64,000 nt of DNA from Anoplopoma fimbria (Eukaryota > Chordata > Actinopteri > Perciformes > Anoplopomatidae), in the NCBI RefSeq assembly GCF_027596085.1, contig NC_072449.1, forward strand, positions 26,425,522 through 26,489,521. Direction: 5' to 3'. This document shows, piece after piece, positions 23,412 through 37,980 of this stretch (the first letter of the stretch is position 1; each line of letters starts with the position of its first letter). A program made the translations under genes and the position numbers. A model generated the notes under the pieces. It saw only the letters and a list, made by a program, of their open reading frames with translations. It searched no databases and was not told the DNA's origin.

Positions 23412-26400
23412 CAGTCAACCTACGTAGTTCAAAATGAAATTACTGTACAAAAAGTATCATTTCAAAGTAATAAAACGTTAATATCGGCAGACTATAGTCC
23501 TATTTCCACAGTGCTTCCTTGTAGTGACACAATAATTGCTAATAAGTAGAGTTAAAACAGGGCTGGCTCAACATTTTGCGGGGTTACTGGGCAGAATTGA
23601 ACCCCCACCCCGTTCACTCGCCATTACTTTTAAGCAAAAAAAATCACCAATAGAAAGAGAATAGCCTAAACAAACATAAGACATTTTGACTGTGCAAATT
23701 ACAGGTGTAAACAGGAACATTTTAATTATGGCTGAATTCCATTTGGCTGCTGTGATTGCAGGATTCCTGTAATGGTGCTTGCTCTCTCACCGGCACTGTC
23801 ACTGTCACTAGAAACTTGGACAGAAACAGAGCCTTTCGTTAGCGTTATATGTAACACCTCTGCTTTCCTACTACAAGTAAGAAGTGTCTGCTGTGAGACA
23901 GGCATTTTGAATTTGAGGTCAGTTTGCATGCAAATACAGAAATAGTACAAAACTGTGACATATGTTCGCACACACTACTCTTATGACAAAATAGTGGCAA
24001 CCATGCCCAAAGCACCGCCGCTGATGCCTCGAGCCACCTTTGAGTCAGCGCAACATTCAGCAGCCATATTCTGGTGCCATGTCTACACTGATTTAATTAA
24101 GCTTTAACAAAAAATATTTTACACCTGCCAAATGGGCTATACTTGGCATATTTCTGTGACAAATTTCCTTCTGCTTCACATCCAAATACAGCAACGCTTA
24201 CAACTGGATACTGTAAGCTTTTTTCCACAAATACACAGTATTTAACTCTTGTTTATCATTACTCAGTGCTCCAATTAAACATTATTTTTGCTAAATTAGC
24301 CTACGTTCTATTTCATCCTTATCATATTATTACACCCTCTGAGCTGTGACTCAGCCAGAATTTCTGGTGAAATGATGCCACTGGGCTTGCTTTACTGAAG
24401 CAATGAAGTGTGTGCCGCATAGAAAATTATGGGTGACAATGCATCATACTGGAATTAGTGAGGGGTTTGAGGAGAGGGATCTGAATTAATACCTTGGTAA
24501 ATGGAAGTAATTAAACTAGATCCTAATTGGAGTTCAAGGAATTTGTCACATTCTCCTCATGCAACAGGGAAGGATGGTGATAATGATGTCACACCCCAAA
24601 AGAGTATTTTTGGTCAGCTCTGTCAGCAGTGTGGCAAGTATTTTGGATGACTCTTTCGACTCATGGTGCTTTAGAGCAACAGGGGGCTGAGAAGGAGCTT
24701 TATCTCTGTGCAAAGTGCTAAAAACAATCCCCACGGAGAGGCGGATGCTGCAGCACCGGCTGAAAGCAGCACACACAAATGAAATCGCATTAATAATTTA
24801 ATCCTTTGCTATGGAGAGTGTGGATGGGGCTTTTGCTCGGTGTCTTTTGGAGAGCAGCCTCGTGCCCATCTGCCTCAATAACTAACTAGCAGCCTAATCA
24901 CCTAATAGGACTAGCTTTGACTCTAGGTAGTGGAGAGGTAAATCATCAGAGACGGATAAGCTTCATGGGTTTTGTGTGGCTGCTTGTTATAGTGTGTCAG
25001 CATCACATTCCAGCAACGGCCATCAGGCCAGTGGTCACAATGCATTCTTAAAACAGATCACTATAAATGATATACGATTTATTGCTATTTTATAAATGTA
25101 CTGTACTTATGTGAAAGTCATGCCATGTTGCTTCATCTGACCAGTTACAAAAAAATTAGAAGCAGCATACCAGGAATATTTTGTCAGAGCTTTGACAAGC
25201 TTGCACCTAAGGGACCACAATGACATTATGAATCTGCCAAAACAAGGTTGGCTTAAAAAGGTTGCTTCCTATGTGTCCTATGACTGAAAGGGACATGTCT
25301 ACAGCTTCAAAATGTTAATGTCCGACTGAGTATACATTACACAAATAGGAAGCTTTCTGAGATGCGAGATAGGGTCACTATGCCCTAACATGGGAGATTC
25401 TTATAGAAAAAGCATACAAGGAAAAGATTGGATCCAAAGAACAGAAAGGATATACGCTACGGTACGTAGGTTAACCAATTCAAGGTCACACTGGCTCTAC
25501 GGACTGCTTGGATTATCTACATTCACTGATGAAATGACACATCACCCTCTTCGATCACATCTCATTGCTTATTAGTTTAGTAGCTATAGATTTGACTGTG
25601 TATTTTCCTGCTCTGCAGCACGTATACAGGAGTGAGCTAGAGTGAAACAGCTGGGAGGACATGGATCTGAAACAAAGACTGGCCTCTGGCTGCACCTGAG
25701 GAACCAGCAACAACCGCAACTGCATCTTTTCCTTCACACGTACGCATTTGCAGTGATGAAATCTCACTGAAACCGGACGAGACGCCCCGAGTGATTTATT
25801 GGGGGAGGTGTAACGCTCATTGTGGTCCCTACTAAATTCATGTTAAACTTGTGTTTAATGTGACAAGGCTTTGCCCGGGGATATGTGATTACTGCAGCTG
25901 TGATAATGCCCTCGCATGCTACTATTCATTTGGTGAGCCAGACCGTGGGAAAAGCAACGGTTCTCTAATCAGGTAATATTCAGAAAAATAAAGCCGAATA
26001 TGCAGTGAATCCCGGCACTTATGCTGTTTTTGGAAGAATTATGCGGGGAAAGCAGTCTAACAGTCCTTAACAGCCCACCGGTTGAGACTTGTGGACCAGC
26101 GGTTAGCTGTATGAAGCATGGCTAATTGCAATCTAAAATAGCTGCCTGTAGAGTTTTTGAGGGAAATTTGGTTTAATTAAGATGATACCCAAAAGAAAAC
26201 TGTGTGCCTGTACTCCTCTCTCATGAAAAAGGCACACATTCGGGTTAGTCATGCAAACATGAGTCTACAGAGAAGCAGTGCTCATGTCCTTCTCTGTTAC
26301 TGCACCTATGGAGAGCAAATAAGAACCATAAAGAGACACACATAAAATGCACTCATCTCTCAAACCACACAAGCCTTTTGCACACACTGAGCGAACGAGA

Positions 26401-29400
26401 CATCTTGCACATATCCCCAACACGCACGGGGAGGAAATGAGATATGAGACACACATCTTCCTCTGTCCTCAGTCCCTGTTCTCGCTGCATTAAAGGGGAT
26501 CACTCTGGCCTTGAGGGAGAAAAAGAAAAAAAGGCTTAAACTTCACAACATACATCAATAATCCATGCAGAATGAGCATCGATTAGATCTGCAATGAGTT
26601 ATGCGCAAGTCAGGCGGCCTCTGATTAGGGTTCCTCGGATATCGCTGCATCACACAGCGGGGGCAGTCAGTGCATGCGAGGGGGACGTCTGGTCTCCTGT
26701 TGGTAGGAGGAGAAGGGGGGGGGGGTTGGTTCCTAACATGCCCCTGTCAATTCCAGCTCTCGGGCCATCTTTCTGCGGCGGCAGCCCTCGGGGGCATAGT
26801 TTGTTACATCGACGCAATACATTAGCGGGAACCCCGTTGCTCCCATTTAATTGCCGTGTGCACTCTGTAGTCCTGGACTAGGTTACTGGGTAAAAGAGGA
26901 TGACCGTGAGATGGGCTACCAAAAAAATATATGTTTATACTCAATTTTCTATCTGAAAGTGCAGAGGTGATGGGGTTTAAGATGTGACACCTGTTATGTG
27001 TATAACTGGTCAGGATGCAGCTCATAGTTCTGAAATGTGCCAGAGGAAGACATATTTATTATCAGCCATAGCTGCTCAGTATAGACAGAATCAGATATGA
27101 GTGAATTTCAGGCAATAGTGTTGTGTTAATTATGCACTCGAGACCAACAGATGCATCATTTCAAAAAAGACAGGATTAGATAACGAGACTTTTTTAGATG
27201 GCAATTACCTCTCAATAATATGAGCTGTTTTCCCCCCAATTAACAATTGACACTGCCATGCATGCTCTCCATTCAAATCAGGTATTAAATCAGGTATTAA
27301 GGTAATTGCACAATTTCCGGGTGGCACTCGGCTCGGTTCCAGAGGAGAGCTTTTGAGAACAAGACCTGTCACTGTTTTTCCCAGCTCGTGATTAATGACC
27401 CTAATTTAGCAGGTTTTTTTAATCCAATCATGATCTGACATTTCCTATCAGATGAGTCCTTCCTCATTCTTTCCGTTGTTTACTTCCTGACAGTGCAATC
27501 TGCCAAAGTGGCAAGTGCCGGGCTCTCGTTTATGACTCCAATGTCCAGATGACGTTTGAGCAGTTATGCGTGATTACCTCCTCTTTACACAAAGAGGCAT
27601 TTCTAAAGCATGTCAGTGTCCACAGGGATTCCATTTATTGCTTTTTTTGCCGCACAGTGAAAATTGGGACGGTAAGCTTTTTTAGCTTGAAATGCCACGA
27701 CGGCTTGCGAGTCCAGTCCGGTGTCAGGTAAAGGACACATCCCTCGGAAAGTGCTCGGGAGGTAAATGCAATCCGGCACACATGAAAGTCTCGTCTGCGT
27801 CTCTGCAGCTGTAGCTTTTGCCTTACATATCTTCTCAGTGCACATAAGAACGGTTGTCCTTGCCTCATTGACCTTCACGAGGTGATACCTGTCCAGGCGG
27901 ACCCCAGGCACAAATATAAGTCTGGATGATGAATTACAAGAGACACTCCATACCAGCGTTGTAAGCAAACAGTTTGTGTGCTTCGCTGGGACTTTGGCTT
28001 TAATTGGGAGCAGCAGACTTTTAAAGAGAGGCCACTCCACCGCAGTGCATGCCCCCCGTCGACCCAAATAAACTACTAGTTTGGCATCTCCATCTTTTTG
28101 TCCCACACTGTGAAGGATTTTTGGTACATCACAAATCAACTGACTGAATGTGAGAATCTGAGACTGTCAGAAAGAGATTTGTGCTTGAGATTTTAGATTT
28201 ACTACACTAGAGAGAAGCCTTTGTTCCCTTTTTTTTAAACCAGATGTAGGATGCAGGTTAACTGTTGCCAGCTTCCTCTGAATCTCATAAAGGACTTTGA
28301 TTCCATTTTAGCTCAAAGAAGAATATTTCTCATCTAATGCCTCCTTGGAAAATGGATGGCTGACTTTTCTTTAATGCTTTTCTATCCACCCTGCCCTTTG
28401 ACCATGAAGCATAAAATTCAGTTAGGGAGAAAGAGAAAAGCCACATTTACAGTGAAAGTGATTTATTTTTAATCTTTGTATTAAATAGGATACGGAAATG
28501 TGACTCTTTGTACCAGTCTTTCCTCATAGGAACAGGTTTATTTTTTTACACTCCAGATGCGTTTATTTTCAGCTCTTCACTCTAAGAAACACATGAAATC
28601 AAACAATTCTTTGGATCAGTTTTTGTTGCCGTCCAACCAAACAAACACACCGGTTCATTAGTTTTAAAAATGACAATTCCAAAGAACCGTGCAAAAACCA
28701 GTCGTGCGCAATAACTGGTGTAATTTATTGGATAATTCATTTAAACCATCTGGGTGTTAATAGCAAAGGATCCAGTCGATACCCTAGTCCCGAAAGAAAA
28801 CAACAGATTGCATGTAAAACTGGATCATTCTCTCTGGCGTCTTATTCCATCTGGACACCGTGCTTTTGACCAGACATCCTCTTTGAGTGCCATCTCGGTT
28901 GGAAATGATGGCGTGGCTTTTCTTTTTTTTTCTAATGAAATACTGGGTATAAAAACGATTTGATAACATAAGACGGGTCAAGTTTAGAGATAGACTTTTT
29001 CCCTACAAAAAATGAATCCCAGTCCCGCATTTTATTTCAAACAAACATCAACATAATCATTTTTGCAGGGTTTGCCTTTATATTAAAAGCATTATTGTTG
29101 ACTAAAAGTGATCAGAAAATCTATTTCTAGCAGGGATAAAAATATCCAACAAGGCAATCACAGTTATAAATCGTGATGTTGTTTGTAAGGCCTGCATCCT
29201 GTTCTTTTCTGTAAAGTTCTTTGCTGAACGAGGCTTTCGTTGACTGGTTTATTAGTATTCCTCCAGCAGACCTGAGAAAGCTGTTGAGACGCTCTTGATC
29301 AGATAAATCAGTATTAAGGGTTTTCATCAGAGAGAGAATTACACAGGTCCTCTGATGCTTCACACTTTACCTCGGGGACGGTGAATTATAATTTTACATT

Positions 29401-29884
29401 GTTCAAAAAGTTTTCCAATCATCTTCCCTTCTCATGGTTAAATTTAAAGCCCATTAGTTTTATTTCACCTCAAGTTTCTCAATCAAATATATTTCATTTT
29501 CTGACAGAAAGAAAGGGGACAAAGACATTAACTTCCATAAAGCATGTTGAAGATGAAATCAAGCAAACTAAAGCATCAAAATATGTGCCACTTTGATACT
29601 GCCAGTTCTCAGAGGCAAAGAAGGAGTTTTATGTTTCTCAGGGAAGCAATGAAAGCACATAGAGCAAGTGAGCAGCTGCATGTGGTGACACTGGGAGGCT
29701 GACGAAACAACAATGATTTTACGGTATATAAGACATGCAAAAAGCCCCAGCACCTCTCCTCCATAGGAGCAAGACACAGGGACTTCATAGTTGTTTAGTA
29801 TATATTTTTTAAGTCAGTTGTTTTGGTCCTTCTGTCAATACTTCAATCTTTCCTGTGGTTGCTTTGCCCCTTTTTGCAGTCGTT

Positions 29885-30370
29885 TAGTGTGACTTGGTAG
29901 TCCGTCGTTTGTAGTCTTTCACTTTGCGGTCATTTCGAGACTCTCTGTGGTCATTTCCTGTCTCTTTGCTTTCGTTTTGAGGCCTTTTTGTGCGAGTCTC
30001 CGAAGTTGCTTTGTATCCCTTTGTTGTTATCTTGTGTCTGGGGTCGTTTTGCCCCATCTTGTCGTTGTTTTGTTTCTCTTTTATGTCATTTTTTCTCTCT
30101 TCATAATGGTTTTTGTCTCTATTTATGGTCATTTCTTGTCTCCTGGCATTTCTTTGTAGTCATTTTGTGCCTCTTTGCAGTTGTTTCCTGCCTCTTTGTG
30201 GTCATTTTGTGTCTCTTAATGGTAATTGTATGTCTCTGTAATTGTTTGTGTCTCTTTGTAGCTGTTTTTCATATCTTTGTGGTCATCTGTGTCTCTTTCT
30301 GGTTGGTATGTATCTCCTTTAATGACATTTTTTAGGTGAAGGCCAGGGGGGCCCCTGACACTTTGGACCC
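29885..30370. repeat. Degenerate minisatellite (about 20-24 bp unit) with attached conserved flank
   Basis: The plus strand repeats variants of GTCTCTTTGTGGTCATTTTG for over 400 bp, with period varying around 20-24 bases. It is followed by a C/G-rich block (CAGGGGGGCCCCTGACAC, then TTTGGACCCCTGAGGG). I recall this combination from other fish genomes, so it is probably a repeat family carrying an internal minisatellite. The open frames across it are artefacts of the low-complexity sequence. Confidence 0.7.
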
Positions 30371-31072
30371 CTGAGGGTTGTGCTTCGTAGACCTTTCCGG
30401 TAATCCATCAGTGAAGATAAACTTCTACTGTTATTTCATAATTTCATGCACTATTAAACATTCTCAGTTTTTTTGGTATAAATAAGAACAGTATTTTACA
30501 CGTCAATTTCCGTAACTGACACAAAGGCCATCTCTGGTGACCGATAAAAGCTTTGTTTGCTCTGTCTGGGATCCCTATAGCTTTGAGCCAGGTAATTGAA
30601 ATGTAAAAAAAAGTCTTTGTGTGGGTCAAACCTAAAAAGGAGCCCACACAACTAAAAGCCGAATGTGGCTGAAAGGAACACCAGTCTCCACTGTTATTCT
30701 TTTCAACACATATTAATATAGTGTATCCTTTTATGCCTCTAATGCATTCAAATTAACTTAAGATTTTCACAGTCCATCAGCCTGGTGCATATAGAACATT
30801 ATCCGACAGGTGAAATGCTGCCACAGAGCAGAAAGAAAGGCTAAATCCTGAGCGTTGGCACTGATGAGAGACAACAAATCCATAACTCTACCAGCCTCAT
30901 CAGCAGTTACATAATCCTGCATGGGCTCAATAGACTGTGGCCTCGCAGACCATGAACCATACTGCATCACAGCTGTGCCTTTCAATCCAAATACTTTGGA
31001 TGTTTTGAAATGAGACCCTAAAACAAGGAATTTAATGGCAGGTAGTTACGCTTTCCAAGTGGCTAATGTCAC

Positions 31073-31184
31073 TAATACAGAAACAACTACAGCTACTACT
31101 AGTGATGATAATAATAACAACAAATCATTAATACAGAAACAACTACAGCTACTACTAGTGATGATAATAGTAACAACAAATTGA
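31073..31184. repeat. Tandem duplication, 56-bp unit x 2
   Basis: TAATACAGAAACAACTACAG starts at 31073 and again at 31129; both units continue CTACTACTAGTGATGATAAT and onward with about two to three differences. A recent local duplication in intergenic DNA. Confidence 0.9.
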
Positions 31185-34100
31185 AAAACATAGTTTTTAA
31201 AAAAAAAAAAAAAAAAATCTATAGCCTCCAATAAAAAAAAACCCATGAAGCTGTAATTCTCATAACATGCCCCACAACAAATTGTTGGACTTAAATGTAG
31301 TGTTGTTCCCCTTTTCCACTAACACCCACTAACATCTGGCGTTTGTCTTCAGTGGGAAAGGTTACATTGGACATTCATTCCTTGGAAAAATGACTCTCCA
31401 GTGGCCCTGTTGGAAGCCATATAAATATGACACCGGCTGGCAACTATTATTTTGTGCCACAGAAAGTGAACTAATAATAAATAAAATCAACATCAATTTG
31501 CACAATTATCATAATGCATTAATGTACGAAACGTACAATTAATCTGCTCTCCTCTGACTCCGGTCGGACAACAGTAATCTTACCTCGCCGGTCATTGCAA
31601 AACACACTTCATTCAAACTCGACAGAAAAAAAAGAATCATCAAAACCGTCTTTGTTAATCTGTCAAGTGTTCCAACAATTAGCAACCCTTGTTTTAGAGT
31701 TTTCAAAAGAAACTTAATGAGTAACCGATTTTAAAAAAAGAAGTAGTCAAAGTTACTAATTACCACCCTGTTTTCCATCATTTTCATGACATTGAACGTA
31801 AAACAACAAAAGAAAGATGCTCGTCTTCTTCATGGTCTCCTGGCAATGGGAAAGGAGTCTAACGCCTATTTCCAGCCCCCCCGTGTGTAAACCTGCATAA
31901 ACTTGCTAATTCTGGTGGAAAAGGTGTAGAAAAGTAACACAAGTAAAGAAGAATCATAAAGTCAACAAAATCACTCAGTACTGTCAGTCACAACAATATT
32001 GATTTTAAGTTTGCCAACATTAACCACCATAATAAGCACAAAGTAAGGCTGGAGCCCGAGAGTATATTGAATTGAGCAACGGTGTGTGATATTGCTCATT
32101 GATTTGACTTGAAAAAATATTATGATGTGTCTGTTTTCAAAGTTACACAGTGTAGCCCTGACATACTGCTGAGACTGTAAGGATCAAGTTGTTTTAAAGT
32201 GGATGTTTAGACCTCCTGGTGACACTTATAAAGCCTCCAAGGCAAAATTCCAGGCTGTCTCCATAATCATTTCTTCTTTTGTCACTCATTTGTCACTAAA
32301 ATACAGTTTTTATGATTCAAACTGCAAAACATTTATTTAATAATTTGAGCATGTGAATGTGTGTACGGTTAGAGAGCGAGAGAGAGAGAGGCGAGTGAGC
32401 TGCATCTTCTGTTGCCGGGCGTAGTTGTGTGAGTTGCCTTGTTGTTAACGATACTAACTATAGTAATGTGTGTGCAAAGTGTGTACAGCCTAGTTGCCTT
32501 GGCTTGCATTCATGAAATCTTGTATATTGAGTCTGTGTAGGTTGGGATTTACTGTATGTCTGTACTAAATCACTATATAATGGAATCCAACAGAGACACA
32601 GATTAAGCCTCCTGGAGCTACATTCTCTTAAATTACTTTTATATTTCCTCTAAATTTTCTGTAAAAAATAAAGAAAAAAAGAAAAGTTAACTTTTAACTG
32701 ATGCACCAAACGTTCTTAACCATTAAAACCTGCTCTTACCCATGTGTGCTGAGTGATGAATAGCGTTTGATCATAAATTGGAGGTGCGTGGCTGATTTAT
32801 TATTAGCATATGTAACGCCCCCCCTAAACAATATATAAAGACAAGTGTTGTGTTGTGTGCAAATACTCTGGCACAAGCCCAAGAATTGGAAAGATGCCAA
32901 AAAAAGAAAGGCTGTAAGAAGAAGAATAAGAACATCAGCAGTAGTGAAGTCAAGGTACTTTTTAACTAACTTATACAAAGTAAATATGTGATTTTCCGGA
33001 GATTCAGTAATTGCTTCACAGGAAAATCAAAAAGCATCGAAGAGCAGTATGTAAGCTGTTCAACAATATGTCTTTAGCCTACACATTTCATAATCACATT
33101 ATTAGAATTACTCTAAAACATTTAATTATCTTATTTTGATTATATGATATTCATGTGTTTTTTTATGTTCCTCAAATTGGTAAGAGTGCTCGCGATCCAC
33201 TTGTGAAATTTTCTCTTAACCAAGAGAGGAGCAAAAATAAGAAAACATTGCCGAATCCCAGATATCAATGCATACTGACTAAATAAAAATATATAGTGGA
33301 CACAAACTAAAATAGGAGAAAAAGTGGTATATCGCTTCCTGCATGAGGCCCAACATCCCCCTAATCAACGAGGAAATGCAAACAATTTCAAAATTTCAAA
33401 AAATTCCATGCTTGACATTACTGTAAAAGCAGACTCTAGCTGTTACCATGCTAATTATTAATATTTAATAAAAATGTTTTACTTCATACAATTTGGCTCC
33501 AGTACTGTTGTTAAGATTATGGTCTTCTCAATAGCTTTGAAAACCAATAATCTACTTGTGATTTGGTACATTAGGTAGATCTGCATAACTTTAATAAACT
33601 AGCAACATATGGACCCAGCTATTATCTCAATGATGTCCAAAACATTTCCCCCAAATGGACAAACAAGACCACTTTCCCACAGTGCTCATCACGGACCTCG
33701 CTGTGCAGCAGATGCTGCTCACAAATGTCAAGTTATTATTGTCACACAAACTCTAGCCAACATAATGCTCAACATCAAAGAACAAGCCAATCAGGGCTGC
33801 TCTCCAGTGCCAGGTGAGGTCAGGTGTAATGGCAGTCTTGAGTGTCTGTAAGGACAGCTTCCAATCTGTCGTCCATCTCTTCCCCAGAATGTCCTTACAC
33901 AAGCACAAAGCTGGTATAAGCAATGGGGAGGGAAGGCTGCAGTTGACAGAAGCTCAATAATCCAAGGTCAGGGCATTTAACAGACAAAGACAAAAGGCTT
34001 ATCTCGCCACTATTCGTTTGCCTCACATCACCAGAAATGCCAGTCAAAGCAAATGAGTGACAGCTCCCACTTTAAAGATTTATGCTAATCGAAAAAGGTT

Positions 34101-37100
34101 GTGTGGAGCTCGCCGAGTCGACTGTTGTTTCAGTGTCAGTCTTTATGAGCAGGCCGGGACAAAAGACCCCCAAAACAATTAAGAAAATCTCTGTGATATT
34201 TGAACAGGATGTAGTTTATTGTGCGGAGAATGGCTTGATAGAACTTCTGTGTTTAACATTTTTCATTAAGAAACACTCTCAGCTCAGAGCAAACCGCACT
34301 ATCAACACCTCACTTTCATCCCGTGTGTGTTTTGATTTATCATTTTTCTTGAAATCAGATTATCCCCTTAGCTTTCACGCGCCATGTGTTTCGATGTGCA
34401 GCATTGCATCTCTCATTGTAAACTTGAGTTACTGTGGTGGTGGTGGTGAGGGTGTGACAAATCCCTCCGTGAATTTCGTCTCAAAACAGCTGCGGATTAT
34501 AAACAGGCCGCCGAGAGAGGGACATGACATAGCTGAATGATACAAAACAATCAAGTTATGTGATTTATATATTTACCACTTCTGGACATCTTGATATGGG
34601 TCGCTTTAAATAGCAGTGGTAACATGTCAATTTTTTGAAATAAGAATTTGTTTTACTGGAGTAAATAATGCTTTTGCTATTGATACATTCAATGAAAATG
34701 TACAACGCTTCAATTGGCTCTGACTTATCCAACAATAAGTAAGAACAGTTTAAGTGCTGATAAACATCCACTTAATCATGAATATCTATAAGTGTATGTG
34801 TCATACAGTTTGTTCAATAGCAAATAATGCACACAGATTATCAAATCCTTTGCAACAATGCAATGTGTAGCTACAGTTCCACAACAGGAAATCCAAAAAA
34901 ATCCCACAATTTCTTTTATTATCTACATTACCATTACAACACATGCAATATTAATCAGTCATTACCATATAAACTTTTTTTTACATAATCTAAGGAGACT
35001 GTCTTTTGTAGACAGACACATGTATCTGCCTCTGCTTCCATTAGACAGCCAACAGTAGAGCAACATGAAACTGAGACAGAGGGGATGCTGTAGAAAAGTT
35101 CCCAGGCCACATCAACCTCAACTAAAGGTAGATGGTACATTTTAACACTTGTGACAATTGAGATTCTTGTGTTTCTGTCTGCAAAATGATCCCACAGTTT
35201 TTTAAGTGCTTCTCCCTTCTCTTGGATTTCAAAACTCTGCATGTTGTTGCTTAAGTCTTCTATAAACTTCTCAGCTCTTGTTTGTGATCCCAGCAAAAGC
35301 TATAAATAGCCGGCGAGCGCAATATTCGCTGGCTAGCGCGGGGTTCATTAGCATGCACGCGGCGGCACGAATGATAAACAGAGTATGGATTTCAACAGGG
35401 CCCAGTGGAAATGCTACGCGTGTCATAACATTAGGAAAGTTGCTGTGCGCGTTTTCCAGCGCTGCCAGGAGCTGCAGAGTGTGCGTTCAGAGACTCTTTG
35501 GCCATTTCAGTGTGTGGAGGGAAAACAGGTGTGATGATCAAGCCTGCAGGTAGGACTCTGGAATCAGCTGCCTGAGGATGCATCATCATTCAAAGAAATA
35601 AACTCTTTGCGTCTATGCATGCATGCAATGCTAATATGATCCGGCATGCGCTTTTCTCTCATTGTTCCTGCTTTTAATTTGTGTTCTACTATTCTAGTAC
35701 ATCTCTAAAAAAACTCTCATTTGAACATGCATAGTGCAAAACAATTTAGAAATATAGCTGTCAATGCTGTCTGTGCACATGACTCATAAACATAGCAGTG
35801 TTCGTGCCAAAGGATCAAGGCGTCAGGGACAGTCCGGTGGGAGACCACTTGAGCTGCGGCTTACAAGCACAGACTGCCGTTTCAGAAGAAGGAAAACTGA
35901 GGGTTACGGGGCATTGTTTCCACAAACGGCCTGATCTGAGGCGTCTAGTGGTCGGCCATTGTTTGAGCAACCACAAAGACAGCTTTTGTGTGGAAATGCT
36001 AAACTGAGATTAGCTCCAGCAGTCTAGCGGGCTATACGCAGAGACCCGGGAGAGTGCGCCGTGATCACACAGTGGCTCCGACGGCGCTGAAAAACCCTGT
36101 AAACTTAACCACTTGAAACAAACTGTACAGCCGCTCAGAGAAAACCCAAAGGAGATCTCCGAAGATTATCCGCCAATTGCACGAGTTAAGACGTCCAACA
36201 GGATATTACGAAAACCGTATTACATTGATTTTGTGCCAGTGTACAATACAGTAAACATATCAGTGGCTCCACTGATTGCAGTGGTTCTGTTCTTGCAGGA
36301 TAAATGGCCGTCTTGATATCAAGTACGTTCATGCTAAATCTCTTTTTTATTCATAACTTCCTAGAATCCTCAACATGGGTTGAAAAATGGCACGTTACAG
36401 CTGCACTTTATTACAGTCATCTATCAGTACATGAGGTTGATGTTGGGGCTGTCATGCAGTGCTTTTTACAATAATTTCAATTGCGCTGCGGTATCAGTTC
36501 ATTTAGATTTTACCAACATGAAGCGGATATCCATAAATCACTTTTCCTTCTGCAATTGTTTTTCCCAGACCTCGATACGAGTTCCTTGGTGTTAAAATGG
36601 ATAAATGGTCTCAAAAATATGCTTGTCACCTCCAGTGCAGCGTCAAACATGTGTGCATGGCCATTGTAAAATGAGAGGCGACTCATTTACTTTGAGGGGT
36701 TTGCACGCTGTGATGTGTGGAGACGATATCTCCGACAGCACCCAGTATTATTCAATGATTTATTGGAATTCTCTCAGTACGGACATCTGCTATTGTTTTC
36801 ACATCTCTACTTGGCTGCTCCCCGCGGCTCCTTCCTGACACATATTTTTGCCTACGCTTTGTCACGACCATAAAGGGGCCGTCTAACTTGCTGATTTGTC
36901 TCGACGTTAATCAAGAAGCCCCTCTCAACGGTAAATTACCTTGATGTCCGGTCCACCTGAGCAGACAGTCCCGCCATCTGTGGCCCATCCCAGCGGTTTG
37001 GATTGCATTTTCAAAAATAATTTGGCTTGTTTTCCTCTGCACAGGAAAATCGGTCAGACTAATCTGCCATCCGAAGAAACACGATCCGCACATGTGACAC

Positions 37101-37980
37101 ACGGGTCTGAATGAAGGCTAAGGTGCAGCTCTGGAGAGAGCAATTTCCTCATTTGAGTTATAAGTCAATCAGGTCAAACACGGGACATTAATCACCGGAG
37201 TTAAAAAAACAAAATGGAAAATCTCTACGTCTCAGTACAAAAGAGAAGTGGCTCTCGGCTCAACCTATGAGCGTAAACGTAGGTTTCCCACCCTACAGCT
37301 CATTAAATCCCAATTGAATTTATTTTCAGTCGCCTGCGTTGCAGATCTGTATTCACCTCGGGTGATAAACCTCTTCTGGCTACCAATTAAGGGAAAACAT
37401 TTACATGCACAGCCCAATTTAAATGCACCACCATCAGAGTAGACCTGCTCAATCACCTCTGAGCCCGTCTCATTCATCATGCTGCAATCTCCTTGTGTAT
37501 CGACTGTGCAGCACATGTGTGCGTAGCTGTTTTCACTCAACAGTCTGGGAGGATGTGGGAGCTGGACTGGGACTACACCTGGGGTTGCTGTTGGGCTTTG
37601 ATGGTGTGCGGTAGTCATAAGGGGAAGACGCACCGACAGCAGCTTGTGTAAGACATCACAGGTGAACGATTCAAGCCTTGAGCGTATTGGAAGTCTGTAC
37701 GGTATCGACGTCACCATTGATTCTACAAGTATCATTGTTGTATCCATCCCTTAGATGTCGGTTGGCTGCGGGGCACTTGAGGTGTACACCGACATGACCA
37801 GCTGTAATCAGCGAGTGTAGACTGTGAAGTATTCATGGTCAAAGAGAATAAAATTTGCATTCAGTAGAATTTTTAAAAGGGTTGGCTGATCAAAATTGTT
37901 TCTTTTTTTCTCTCACTTTCCCTTGTTGTAGTTTTGACACTTCAGTCGATGAATTTTATTATTTCACTATAATTATCAGT

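Noticed and set aside
29884..30335. Open frames on both strands over the minisatellite
   Set aside because: They follow the repeat period and are low-complexity artefacts.
34082..34540. 152-codon plus-strand open frame
   Set aside because: No family resemblance and mixed low-complexity content (Gly run from a GGT repeat); length is plausible by chance in a 64-kb window.
37265..37747. 160-codon minus-strand open frame
   Set aside because: No recognised motif, no exon-like boundaries.
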